Program-made: the position numbers and the translations under genes
Notes under the pieces: model-generated
The model's database searches: none
What the model saw: only the letters and a program-made list of their open reading frames with translations
What the model was told of the DNA's origin: nothing
Assembly (NCBI GenBank): GCA_036756425.1
Contig: DAIOLC010000017.1
Span: forward strand, 1-37,514
Source: UBA6115 sp012514225
GTDB lineage: Bacteria; Bacillota; Clostridia; Christensenellales; Aristaeellaceae
Direction of reading: 5' to 3'
DNA: 37,514 bases
Shown here: positions 29,699-36,682 of the stretch, in pieces
Layout of the letters: every line of letters starts with the position of its first letter
Numbering within the stretch: the stretch's first letter is position 1

Positions 29699-30148
29699 AT
29701 GGACCGGAAACCGCAGGTACCGCCCCTGCCCGCGACCGGTGAAGGGCCGGGGCCTGGAGAAAAGAAACCCGGCCTGCTGGGCAAGTCCCGGGGGATGCTC
29801 CAGTCCGCCGCGGACTCGCTGACCGGCCGGGAGCTGCCGAAATTGGTGGAGGAATTCACCCGTGAAATGTCCATCCTGGCCGAGGGCCTGTCCGAGGACC
29901 AGGCCGCGCTGCGGGAAGCCCTGAAGCTGCAGGGCGGGGGACAGGACGAGCTGGCGCAGAAACTGCGCGGCGTCGAGCAGCAGCTGGAGTCCCTGACCCG
30001 CCGCGTGGACGAGCTGGGCCGCAAGGCGGAGCGTCGGCAGAAAGGCGAGGCCGGGCTCGCCAGAATCCTCCGCCAGGCCACCTGGCTGGCGGCGGTCATC
30101 GCCGCCGGGTTTATCGTGACAGCCCTCATCCGGCTGTTCGGAAGGTAA
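29699..30148 (+). CDS. Coiled-coil protein with C-terminal membrane anchor
   Basis: A 149-residue protein: a Pro-rich N-terminus (about 1-25), a helical region with heptad character between about 40 and 118 (LVEEFTREMSILAEGL, then LRGVEQQLESLTRRVDELGRK) and one C-terminal transmembrane helix (about 125-145). It should be tail-anchored with its coiled coil in the cytoplasm. The start at 29699 lies 2 bases after the prs stop with no strong Shine-Dalgarno, so translation probably depends on coupling to prs. The next gene follows after one base. No family recognised. Confidence 0.7.
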   Translation: MDRKPQVPPLPATGEGPGPGEKKPGLLGKSRGMLQSAADSLTGRELPKLVEEFTREMSILAEGLSEDQAALREALKLQGGGQDELAQKLRGVEQQLESLTRRVDELGRKAERRQKGEAGLARILRQATWLAAVIAAGFIVTALIRLFGR

Positions 30149-30149
30149 A

Positions 30150-30620
30150 ATGGATTACGAAACGCTTCTGGAAACCTATCGCAAACGAAACCGCAGCGCG
30201 CTGGTGGACGGCATCACGACGGCGCTGAGCCATGTGGACGAGGTGACCGTCTCCCTGGGGCTGATGGAGGACAGCGGCCTGTTGTCGGAGCTGCTTGGCA
30301 CCCTGAGCCTGGGCCTGCCGTTCGCCGTCATCGCCGTGACGGAGCAGGGCGCCGTCGTGCTGGGGCGGAAAACACAGAAGGCCGCCCTCCAGGACGCCTC
30401 CTACCGGATGCTCAAGACCGGGGCCGGCCTGGCGGCCGGGGCGGCTGTCATGGCCGCGGGCGCTGGCGCCCTGCCCGCGATTCCCGTCGCGGTCGGGGTT
30501 CGTCTCGCACTGGACCGCTACCGCAGCAGCCTGCTCACCGCGCGCCGGGTCCGCCGACGCACGGAGCGCGTCGCCGCCCTCAACGAAGCCCGCCGCGCCC
30601 GGAACCTGTCGGCTTATTAG
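30150..30620 (+). CDS. Small hydrophobic protein of unknown function
   Basis: A 156-residue protein with an Ala/Gly-rich hydrophobic segment (about residues 90-120: LAAGAAVMAAGAGALPAIPV) and a hydrophobic stretch around 45-65, followed by a strongly basic C-terminus (RRVRRRTERVAAL, then EARRARN). It starts at 30150, one base after the preceding stop, with GGAAGG upstream. It resembles uncharacterised glycine-zipper-like membrane proteins. Coupling to the coiled-coil gene suggests they act together. No function can be assigned. Confidence 0.7.
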   Translation: MDYETLLETYRKRNRSALVDGITTALSHVDEVTVSLGLMEDSGLLSELLGTLSLGLPFAVIAVTEQGAVVLGRKTQKAALQDASYRMLKTGAGLAAGAAVMAAGAGALPAIPVAVGVRLALDRYRSSLLTARRVRRRTERVAALNEARRARNLSAY

Positions 30621-30641
30621 CGAAACAAAACAGGCGCGGCT

Positions 30642-31466
30642 TTATAAGCGGCACCATTCAAACAGCTCGTCCCGCCGCCCGAGGAAGGCGGCTTTTTGAT
30701 AGCCGGCTTTCCGGATGGCGGCTTCCCCCGTCTCGTAACCCGCCGTGATGTCCCGCGCCAGGTGGCAGTCGGAGGACAGGATGACCTCCCCGCCGATGCT
30801 GCGCCAGTAGGACAGCAGGGGGTGGCTGGGATAGGGCTCGCGGGCGCCGGAGCGCGCGATGGCGCCGGTGTTGACCTCCATCAGGGAGCACCCGGTGATT
30901 GCCGCGTCCATGGCGTCGGTCGCCGCCTTGACGTAGGCGGGGGACGAAGCGTCAAACAGGCGGCCGTCCCGGTTGTTCTTCATTACCAGGTCGAAATGCC
31001 CGATGATGTCCGGTTGGTAGGCGCTGATGTATTCGCCCAGCAGGCGATAGTAGTCCTGGGCCAGGCGCAGGCCCTCCCCGCCGTAAAAGGCCTGGACGCG
31101 GTCCCGGACCATCCCCGCGTCCCCGTCCACGGGGAAGACGCTGCCGTCGGGGCAGGCGACGTAATGGACGGAAGCGATGACGTACTCGAACGGCTCGCGG
31201 CGGGCGATGGACAGCGAGTCGCGCTCCATGCCCCGCCAGATGCGCAGGTCGCCGGCGTGCCTTTTTTGCAGCCGGCTGACTTCGTCGATATACTGACGCT
31301 CGCCCTCCCCGTCCAGCGCGTAGTCCAGGTCAAAATCCTGCAGGGCGTGGCTGGAGAAGCCCAGGCTGACGAAACCGTGCGCGATGGCGGAACGGACCAT
31401 TTCCTCCGCCGTGCTCTGGCCGTCGCAGAACTGGGTGTGCACGTGGGGGGACGAGCGCTTCAGCAT
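30642..31466 (-). CDS. PHP-family phosphatase, histidinol-phosphatase-like
   Basis: A 274-residue polymerase-and-histidinol-phosphatase (PHP) domain protein. The metal-binding set is visible: H8-V-H10 and D15 (HVHTQFCDG), H40 (SSHAL), E81 (GMERDS), H101 (SVHYV), H157 (GHFDL), and D233-C-H235 (SSDCH). The fit to HisJ/HisK-type histidinol-phosphatase is good (for example YISAYQPDIIGHFD). No other his gene is present, so the in vivo substrate is open. The start at 31466 has GGGGAGG 7 bases upstream and overlaps the preceding phosphatase gene by 7 bases. Confidence 0.88.
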   Translation of the reverse strand: MLKRSSPHVHTQFCDGQSTAEEMVRSAIAHGFVSLGFSSHALQDFDLDYALDGEGERQYIDEVSRLQKRHAGDLRIWRGMERDSLSIARREPFEYVIASVHYVACPDGSVFPVDGDAGMVRDRVQAFYGGEGLRLAQDYYRLLGEYISAYQPDIIGHFDLVMKNNRDGRLFDASSPAYVKAATDAMDAAITGCSLMEVNTGAIARSGAREPYPSHPLLSYWRSIGGEVILSSDCHLARDITAGYETGEAAIRKAGYQKAAFLGRRDELFEWCRL

Positions 31467-32257
31467 TCCTGTACCTCCCCGCCCGCCCGGAACCACCGGC
31501 TCACGATTTCTTCGGCTTGTTCGGCGCAGGCTTTGCTCGCGGCGAATACGGCGGCGGGCTTCGTGAAGTCCAGCCGCGCGTTGTCCGCGTCCAGCAGGCG
31601 GAACACGCCGCCCGCCTCCGCGACCAGGATTTTGCCCGCCGCGTAGTCCCAGGGGGAGAGCGAATACTCGAAAAAGATATCCGCCCGCCCGCAGGCGAGG
31701 TAGGCCAGGTCCAGCGCGGCGGAGCCTGAGCGGCGGATGTCCGCGGCCTTCCGCATCAGTTCCTCCGCCGCCCGGAAGGTCGGGCGTACCAGGCCGGATT
31801 CGTAGGGTGAGGTGCCGAACAGCGCCAGGGCCCGCCCGAAGGGAACTTCGGCGCAGCGGACGGGCTCCCCGTTTCTCCGCGTTCCCTTTCCCGCCCGGGC
31901 TGTGAACATCTCACCGCGGAAAGGATCGAACACCAGCCCCAGAAGCAGCTGATAATCCTCCGCGAGGGCGACGGATATGGCGGAGTGGTTCATGCCGCGC
32001 ATGAAGTTGTAGGTGCCGTCAATCGGGTCCACGACCCAGGTGAGGCCGGGCCCCAGCGCCCTGTTTTCCTTCTCCTCGCCGTACAGCACGCTGCCCGGCA
32101 GCAGGGCGGTCAGCTCCCTCTCCAGCAAATCCTGCGTCCGCTTGTCCGCCTCGGTCACGAAGTTGGCGTGCCCCTCTTTCTGGCTGACGCCGCCCGCGCC
32201 CCCCTCCAGCATCACCCGGGAGGCTTTCCGGACGATGGCTTCCATGTGCTTTAGCAT
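31460..32257 (-). CDS. Inositol monophosphatase family protein
   Basis: A 265-residue Mg-dependent phosphatase. Family motifs: GEEKEN at 60-65 with E61-E62, DPIDGTYNF starting at D77 (with D80, G81 and T82), and SPWDYAAG with D204. Substrates in this family include myo-inositol-1-phosphate, fructose-1,6-bisphosphate, 3'-phosphoadenosine-5'-phosphate and histidinol phosphate; none can be chosen here by sequence alone. The start at 32257 has AAGGAA upstream; other in-frame ATGs (32272, 32245) are less well placed. It is first of a two-gene operon with the PHP phosphatase. Confidence 0.92.
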   Translation of the reverse strand: MLKHMEAIVRKASRVMLEGGAGGVSQKEGHANFVTEADKRTQDLLERELTALLPGSVLYGEEKENRALGPGLTWVVDPIDGTYNFMRGMNHSAISVALAEDYQLLLGLVFDPFRGEMFTARAGKGTRRNGEPVRCAEVPFGRALALFGTSPYESGLVRPTFRAAEELMRKAADIRRSGSAALDLAYLACGRADIFFEYSLSPWDYAAGKILVAEAGGVFRLLDADNARLDFTKPAAVFAASKACAEQAEEIVSRWFRAGGEVQEC

Positions 32258-32271
32258 CTGTTTTCCTTTCA

Positions 32272-32300
32272 TTGACGGAATAGGGGAAGTATAGCATGAT
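32272..32300 (+). promoter_or_regulatory. Possible promoter of the TtcA-like gene
   Basis: TTGACG (32272-32277), 17-base spacer, CATGAT (32295-32300). It overlaps the -10 region of the divergent phosphatase operon, so the two may compete. Confidence 0.45.
32288..32296 (-). promoter_or_regulatory. Extended -10 promoter of the phosphatase operon
   Basis: On the minus strand TGCTATACT (32296-32288), a TGn extended -10. No clear -35. The ATG follows about 30 bases downstream. Confidence 0.55.
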
Positions 32301-32342
32301 ACGGGGGCGCCTTCCACGAAAGGGCGAAGAGGGAGGGGAACT

Positions 32343-33209
32343 GTGAGCCAGCCCGGGCGGATGGATACGGCGGAACACCTGCTGACCACGCGCTTCCGAA
32401 AGACAATCTGGGGTCCCTTCCTGGCGGCGGTCTCCCGCTACCGCATGGCGCAGCCGGGGGACCGCATCGCCGCCTGCCTGTCCGGCGGCAAGGACTCCCT
32501 GCTGATGGCCAAATGCCTGCAGACGCTGCAAAAATACAGCGAGGTTCCCTTTGGGGTGACCTACCTGAGCATGGACCCGGGCTACGACGGGCAGCGCCTC
32601 GCGCAGGCACGGGCGACCTGGGACGCGCTGGGACTTGCGCCCGAGGTGTTCCAGACGGATATCTACTCCGTGGTGGACACGGTGAAGCATTCCCCCTGCC
32701 ACGTCTGCGCGGCGATGCGCAGGGGGCATCTGTACAAGCAGGCGCAGGAGCGGGGATGCAACAAGATCTCCCTGGGCCACCACCGGGACGACGCCGCGGA
32801 GACGATTCTGCTGAGCATCCTATACGGCGGGCAGTTCAGGGCGATGCCCCCCCGGCTGAAAAGCGACAACTACGAGGGGATGCAGCTCATCCGCCCGCTG
32901 TATTTCGTGCGGGAAAAGGCGGTGAAAGCCTGGCTGGACGCCTGCGGCGTCACCGCCATTACCTGCGCCTGCCGGGTGACCCAAAGCGAGCGGGGGGGCA
33001 AGCGCGCGGAAATCAAGGCGCTCATCGCCGGCCTGGAGCGCGCGCACCCCGACGTGGTGGACAACATCGTCGCATCCTCGCGGCGGGTGGACCTGGGCAC
33101 GCTGCTGAGCTACGTCGGCCCGGACGGCCAGGAGCGCTCCGCCATGGACGCGCTGCTGGCGCCGCGGGACGGGGACGTCGCACTGGAACAAGTTGACAGG
33201 ATGTTTTGA
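32343..33209 (+). CDS. ttcA: TtcA-like PP-loop ATPase, tRNA 2-thiolation
   Basis: A 288-residue adenine nucleotide alpha hydrolase with PP-loop SGGKDS at 47-52, the CxxC pair C119/C122 (SPCHVC) and cysteines C208 and C210 (TCAC). In TtcA three such cysteines hold a 4Fe-4S cluster and carry sulfur to C32 of tRNA. LGHHRDDAAETILL is the family motif for substrate contact. The start is GTG at 32343, preceded by AGGGAGGGG; the next ATG (32361) has no good ribosome site. Other TtcA-related proteins thiolate other tRNA positions, so the target base is inference. Confidence 0.85.
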   Translation: MSQPGRMDTAEHLLTTRFRKTIWGPFLAAVSRYRMAQPGDRIAACLSGGKDSLLMAKCLQTLQKYSEVPFGVTYLSMDPGYDGQRLAQARATWDALGLAPEVFQTDIYSVVDTVKHSPCHVCAAMRRGHLYKQAQERGCNKISLGHHRDDAAETILLSILYGGQFRAMPPRLKSDNYEGMQLIRPLYFVREKAVKAWLDACGVTAITCACRVTQSERGGKRAEIKALIAGLERAHPDVVDNIVASSRRVDLGTLLSYVGPDGQERSAMDALLAPRDGDVALEQVDRMF

Positions 33210-33221
33210 GGCCGTCATAAT
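33193..33221 (+). promoter_or_regulatory. Promoter of the DegV gene
   Basis: TTGACA (33193-33198), 17-base spacer, CATAAT (33216-33221). The -35 lies inside the last codons of the TtcA-like gene. Confidence 0.7.
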
Positions 33222-33248
33222 GCCCCTATCCGGTGCGGGAGGGAAAAC

Positions 33249-34109
33249 ATGCCAGACAGGAAAATCGCGATTCTGACCGATTCGGGCTCGGACGTCCCGG
33301 CGGATTTTACGGCGCGGCACAACATCTTTGTCGCGCCCCTGAAAATCATCTACAAGGACAGGGAATACAACGACCGGGTGGACATCACGCCGGATGAGAT
33401 TTACCGGCGGCTGGGGGAGGAGATTCCGCGCACCTCACTGCCCGACCCCGCCTACGTCAACGGCCTGTTCGAGCGGATGACGGCGGAGGGCTACGACACG
33501 GTGCTCGTCATCACCATCTCCTCCGGGCTTTCCGGCACCCACAACCTGCTGCGCATGCTGGCGGAGGAATACGGCAAGCTCGACGTGCGCATGGTGGACA
33601 CCCTCAACATCGGCATCGGCTCCGGGCAGCAGGTGATGCTGGCCGCAGAAATGCTCAGTGAAGGGGCCGACCTGGAGGCCATCCTGAAAACGCTGGGGCA
33701 ATGCATCCGGGAGTCCAGGATTTATTTCTGCCTGGACACGCTGGAATACCTGGCAAAGGGCGGCCGCATCGGGAAGGTTTCCGCCCTCCTGGGCACGGTG
33801 CTGCGCATGCGGCCCGTCATCAGCTGCAACGCGGAGGGCATTTACGAGACAGTCGCCAAGGTGCGCGGCAGCGCCCAGGCCCTGGCGAGGACCGTGTCCA
33901 TCGCCGTGCAGGAAGCCGGGAAACACGTCCGCTTTGCCGTCGCGGTCGCGCACGGCAGCGCGAAGGCCGAGGCCGCCCGCGTGCTGGAGGAACTCAAGCG
34001 CCGCCTGCCCCAGTGCGAGCGCTTCATCCAGACGGACGTCAGCCCGGCGTTGAGCGTGCACACCGGCCCCGGGCTCATCGGCATCGCGGTGCAGGCGCTG
34101 CCCGCCTGA
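33249..34109 (+). CDS. DegV family fatty-acid-binding protein
   Basis: A 286-residue DegV protein. Known members (FakB) bind a fatty acid and present it to the kinase FakA for phosphorylation. Motifs in order: TDSGSDVP at 10-17, TSLP at 62-65, ISSGLSGTHN at 90-99 (residues contacting the carboxylate), LEYLAKGGRI near 165, and HTGPGLIG near the C-terminus. The start at 33249 has GGGAGGG upstream. The FakA kinase is not in the window. It has its own promoter inside the end of the previous gene, and a terminator shared with the convergent nucleotidyltransferase. Confidence 0.93.
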   Translation: MPDRKIAILTDSGSDVPADFTARHNIFVAPLKIIYKDREYNDRVDITPDEIYRRLGEEIPRTSLPDPAYVNGLFERMTAEGYDTVLVITISSGLSGTHNLLRMLAEEYGKLDVRMVDTLNIGIGSGQQVMLAAEMLSEGADLEAILKTLGQCIRESRIYFCLDTLEYLAKGGRIGKVSALLGTVLRMRPVISCNAEGIYETVAKVRGSAQALARTVSIAVQEAGKHVRFAVAVAHGSAKAEAARVLEELKRRLPQCERFIQTDVSPALSVHTGPGLIGIAVQALPA

Positions 34110-34140
34110 GCCGCGCCAGAACCCGGACGCTCCCATCGAA

Positions 34141-34162
34141 AAAGCCGCTGTCCAGCGGCTTT
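34141..34162. terminator. Bidirectional terminator
   Basis: AAAGCCGCT (34141-34149) and AGCGGCTTT (34154-34162) form a 9-bp stem with a 4-base loop. On the plus strand the tail is TTTCTTC; on the minus strand TTTTTCG. It lies between the convergent DegV and nucleotidyltransferase genes. Confidence 0.85.
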
Positions 34163-34188
34163 CTTCATACGGAGGTTGAACGGGCGAT

Positions 34189-35103
34189 TTACTTCCAGAG
34201 GCCGTCCGGGTAGACGCCCTGGGCGGTCAATTCCCGCAGCGCCTTCTCGACCAGCGGCCGGTCGGAGGCGTTGGTCACGCCGAACCAGCGGTCCCCGGAG
34301 CGCAGCGCCTTCACGCTGACTGCGTTTTCCTTCAGCAGGTCGCCCACCAGGTTGGGCAGGTAAAACTCGGCCTTCAGCGGGTTGTTCGCCATCGCGTCCC
34401 GGTAAAAGACCGGGAAGCGCTTTTCGATTTCCCCGACAACCCGGGGGGTGAAGCCCCACATGTTCATCGACACCGTCGTATCCCCCGGCAGGCGCGTGTA
34501 CTGCTGTCCGTCCAGTGTGTACATCGGCCCGTCGATGGTGGGGATGACGTGCAGTCGCTCGACGATGCTCTTCAGGTAACCCCTTTCATCCACCTCGCAG
34601 ATGCCGCGGGAGACGTAGCCGGCCTCGGACAGGGTGTTCTGCAGCTCGAACCCCACCATTGCGAAGACGTTGCGCTCCGGGTTGCCGTCCAGGAACGCGA
34701 AAATCTGCCGCATCGCGTCCAGGCCGTAGAAATCGTCCCCGTTCAGGGCGCAGAAAGGCGCGTCCAGCGCGTCCCCGGCGCAGAGAATGGCGTGGGCGGT
34801 CCCCCAGGGCTTCGCGCGGCCTTCCGGCACCGTCAGCCCTTCGGGGAGCCGGTCCAGCTCCTGCATCACGTATGTTACTTCCATCCGGTTTTCGACGTGC
34901 CGCCCCACCAGCTGCCGGAAATCGTCCCTGATGCGGGTGTTGACGATGAACACCACCCGCTCGAACCCCGCCCTGAGGGCGTCGTACAGGGAATAATCAA
35001 TCAGGCTTTCCCCGTGCAGGCCGAAGGGGGTCATCTGCTTGAGGCCCCCGAAGCGGCTACCGATGCCGGCGGCCATGACGGCGAGGATGGGTTTCTTTTG
35101 CAT
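34189..35103 (-). CDS. Sugar-phosphate nucleotidyltransferase family protein
   Basis: A 304-residue protein of the NTP_transferase (GT-A-like) fold. The nucleotide-binding N-terminus is AAGIGSRFGGLKQ (11-23), with GTAHA at 101-105 and the metal-binding NGDDFYG at 121-127. Related enzymes activate sugar-1-phosphates to NDP-sugars for cell-wall or capsule polymers. No sugar-modifying genes are adjacent, so the sugar is unknown. The start at 35103 has GGAGG 6 bases upstream. A TATACT -10-like element lies at 35137-35132 on the minus strand. It ends at the terminator shared with the DegV gene. Confidence 0.88.
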   Translation of the reverse strand: MQKKPILAVMAAGIGSRFGGLKQMTPFGLHGESLIDYSLYDALRAGFERVVFIVNTRIRDDFRQLVGRHVENRMEVTYVMQELDRLPEGLTVPEGRAKPWGTAHAILCAGDALDAPFCALNGDDFYGLDAMRQIFAFLDGNPERNVFAMVGFELQNTLSEAGYVSRGICEVDERGYLKSIVERLHVIPTIDGPMYTLDGQQYTRLPGDTTVSMNMWGFTPRVVGEIEKRFPVFYRDAMANNPLKAEFYLPNLVGDLLKENAVSVKALRSGDRWFGVTNASDRPLVEKALRELTAQGVYPDGLWK

Positions 35104-35212
35104 TTCGCACCTCCAGGCGTTTTCCCGGCCCAGTATATCCCAAAATCGGAGCGGTGAACAGCGAAAGGAATGCGCGGGGCGGTTTTCCGCCCGGCCTTTC
35201 GCCCGCGTTTCC

Positions 35213-35241
35213 TTGCCCGGACGCCCCGGGTCATGTAAAAT
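35213..35241 (+). promoter_or_regulatory. Candidate promoter of the small membrane protein-udg unit
   Basis: TTGCCC (35213-35218), 17-base spacer, TAAAAT (35236-35241), about 20 bases before the ATG at 35262. Confidence 0.5.
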
Positions 35242-35261
35242 GTATTTGGGGAGGGATGCGC

Positions 35262-35474
35262 ATGGACCACCAGGATTACTTCGCCCGGGAGGAAGAGGAG
35301 CGCCAGGCGCGCAGGGACCAGCTGCGCTTTGCGGCGGGCATGAGCGATTTTGTCGGCGTCGTCGTCGGCTTTGTCGTGATTCTCATCATGGTGCTGTTGA
35401 TTTTCAGCCTGGTCAACTGGCTGCGCCGCGACATCACCGACACCTTTACCCTGCTGAACACCCGGCTTCGCTGA
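35262..35474 (+). CDS. Small single-pass membrane protein
   Basis: A 70-residue protein with a charged N-terminus (DYFAREEEERQARRDQ), one transmembrane helix (about 31-53: VGVVVGFVVILIMVLLIF) and a basic C-terminal tail. Start choice: an ATG at 35256 lies directly on the GGGGAGGG tract, so the next in-frame ATG at 35262, 6 bases from it, is preferred. It ends one base before the udg start, implying coupled translation. No family recognised. Confidence 0.7.
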   Translation: MDHQDYFAREEEERQARRDQLRFAAGMSDFVGVVVGFVVILIMVLLIFSLVNWLRRDITDTFTLLNTRLR

Positions 35475-35475
35475 G

Positions 35476-36102
35476 ATGGAGCGGCTGCTGTCCTGGGATT
35501 CCCTGCTGGAGCGGATTGAGGCCTGCCGGCAATGCCCCCTGGCGGACGGCGCCACCCGGAAGGTGCCCGGCCAGGGCGACCGGGACGCGCGGCTGATGCT
35601 CATCGGGGAAGGCCCGGGCGCCGAGGAGGACCGGCAGGGCTTAGCCTTCGTCGGAGCGGCGGGGCAGCTGCTGACCCGGATGCTGGAGGCCATCGGGCTT
35701 CGCCGGGGGGACGTGTTCATCGCCAACGCCGTCAAGTGCCGGCCGCCCCAAAACCGCGTCCCCGCGCCGGAGGAAATGGCCGCCTGCCTGCCTTTCCTGC
35801 GGGAACAGGCCGGGCTCATCCGCCCCCAGGTCATCCTGCTGCTGGGCGCCACGGCGCTCGCAGCCGTCCTGGGGCCGGGGCTGCGCATCACCCGTGCACG
35901 CGGGCAGTGGACGCAGCGCAAGGGCGTGTACATCCTGCCGACCTACCACCCCGCGGCCCTGCTGCGGGACCCGTCCAAGAAACGCGACGCCTGGGAGGAC
36001 CTGAAGATGGTAAGGGACAAACTGAACGAACTGCCGTCCGCCAAGCCGGAGCCGGGCGCGGGCGGGTCCGGGCCCGGCGCTTCGCAGGCGGCGCGGGCGT
36101 AG
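35476..36102 (+). CDS. udg: Uracil-DNA glycosylase, family 4 (4Fe-4S)
   Basis: A 208-residue type 4 uracil-DNA glycosylase that excises uracil produced by cytosine deamination. The four cluster cysteines are C17, C20 (ACRQC), C88 (VKCRPP) and C104 (AACLPF). Active-site motif 1 is GEGPGAEED (44-52) and motif 2 is H158 in YHPAALLR. The last 30 residues form a Gly/Pro/Ala-rich tail not needed for the fold. It starts at 35476, one base after the small membrane protein stop, with no strong own ribosome site. Confidence 0.94.
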   Translation: MERLLSWDSLLERIEACRQCPLADGATRKVPGQGDRDARLMLIGEGPGAEEDRQGLAFVGAAGQLLTRMLEAIGLRRGDVFIANAVKCRPPQNRVPAPEEMAACLPFLREQAGLIRPQVILLLGATALAAVLGPGLRITRARGQWTQRKGVYILPTYHPAALLRDPSKKRDAWEDLKMVRDKLNELPSAKPEPGAGGSGPGASQAARA

Positions 36103-36114
36103 CGGCCGATTCGG

Positions 36115-36123
36115 TGGTATATT
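36115..36123 (+). promoter_or_regulatory. Extended -10 promoter of nfeD-floA
   Basis: TGGTATATT (36115-36123), a TGn extended -10, 23 bases before the nfeD ATG. No clear -35. Confidence 0.55.
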
Positions 36124-36146
36124 CGAACTGAGGGAGGGGGATTTGT

Positions 36147-36650
36147 ATGGAGTTCATTGTCAACAACCTTCCGATACTCATCTGCGCCGTCGTCGGGATT
36201 GCGCTGCTGATTGTCGAGATGTTCATGCCGGGCTTCGGCATTCCGGGCATTTCCGGCATCGCGCTGCTTGTGATGAGCGTGGTGTTCACCTGGATGGAAT
36301 ATGGGATGCTGGCAGGCCTGGGCGCCGCGCTGGTCGTCATCGTGGCCGGCGGCCTGGCCGTCTATTTCTCGCTCCGCTCGGCCTCGAAGGGCCGCCTGTC
36401 GCGCTCGCCCCTCATCCTGAAGGGCGCGCAGACGCGGGACGAAGGCTTCATCGCGCAGGACGAGCTGACCGGCTTCGTCGGGCGCGCGGGCACGACGGCC
36501 ACGGTGTTGAGGCCGGCCGGCATCGCGGATTTCGACGGGGTCCGGCTCAACGTGGTCAGCCAGGGCGAGTTCATCGCCGAAGGGGAAAAGGTGGTCATCC
36601 GCCAGGTGGAAGGCGCCAGGGTACTGGTAGAAAAGGCAGGGAAAGAATGA
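36147..36650 (+). CDS. nfeD: NfeD-like membrane protein
   Basis: A 167-residue NfeD family protein: membrane helices near 5-25, 33-50 and 55-75, then a C-terminal OB-fold domain (about 105-165: GFVGRAGTTATVLRPAG, then VVSQGEFIAEGEKVVIRQVEG). This is the short form without the ClpP-like protease domain. NfeD proteins are coupled to flotillins or stomatins; here floA follows after 32 bases, as in many Firmicutes. AGGGGG lies 6 bases before the ATG. Confidence 0.93.
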   Translation: MEFIVNNLPILICAVVGIALLIVEMFMPGFGIPGISGIALLVMSVVFTWMEYGMLAGLGAALVVIVAGGLAVYFSLRSASKGRLSRSPLILKGAQTRDEGFIAQDELTGFVGRAGTTATVLRPAGIADFDGVRLNVVSQGEFIAEGEKVVIRQVEGARVLVEKAGKE

Positions 36651-36682
36651 ATCAGGGATTGTTTGGCTCAGGAGGTTTAGGT

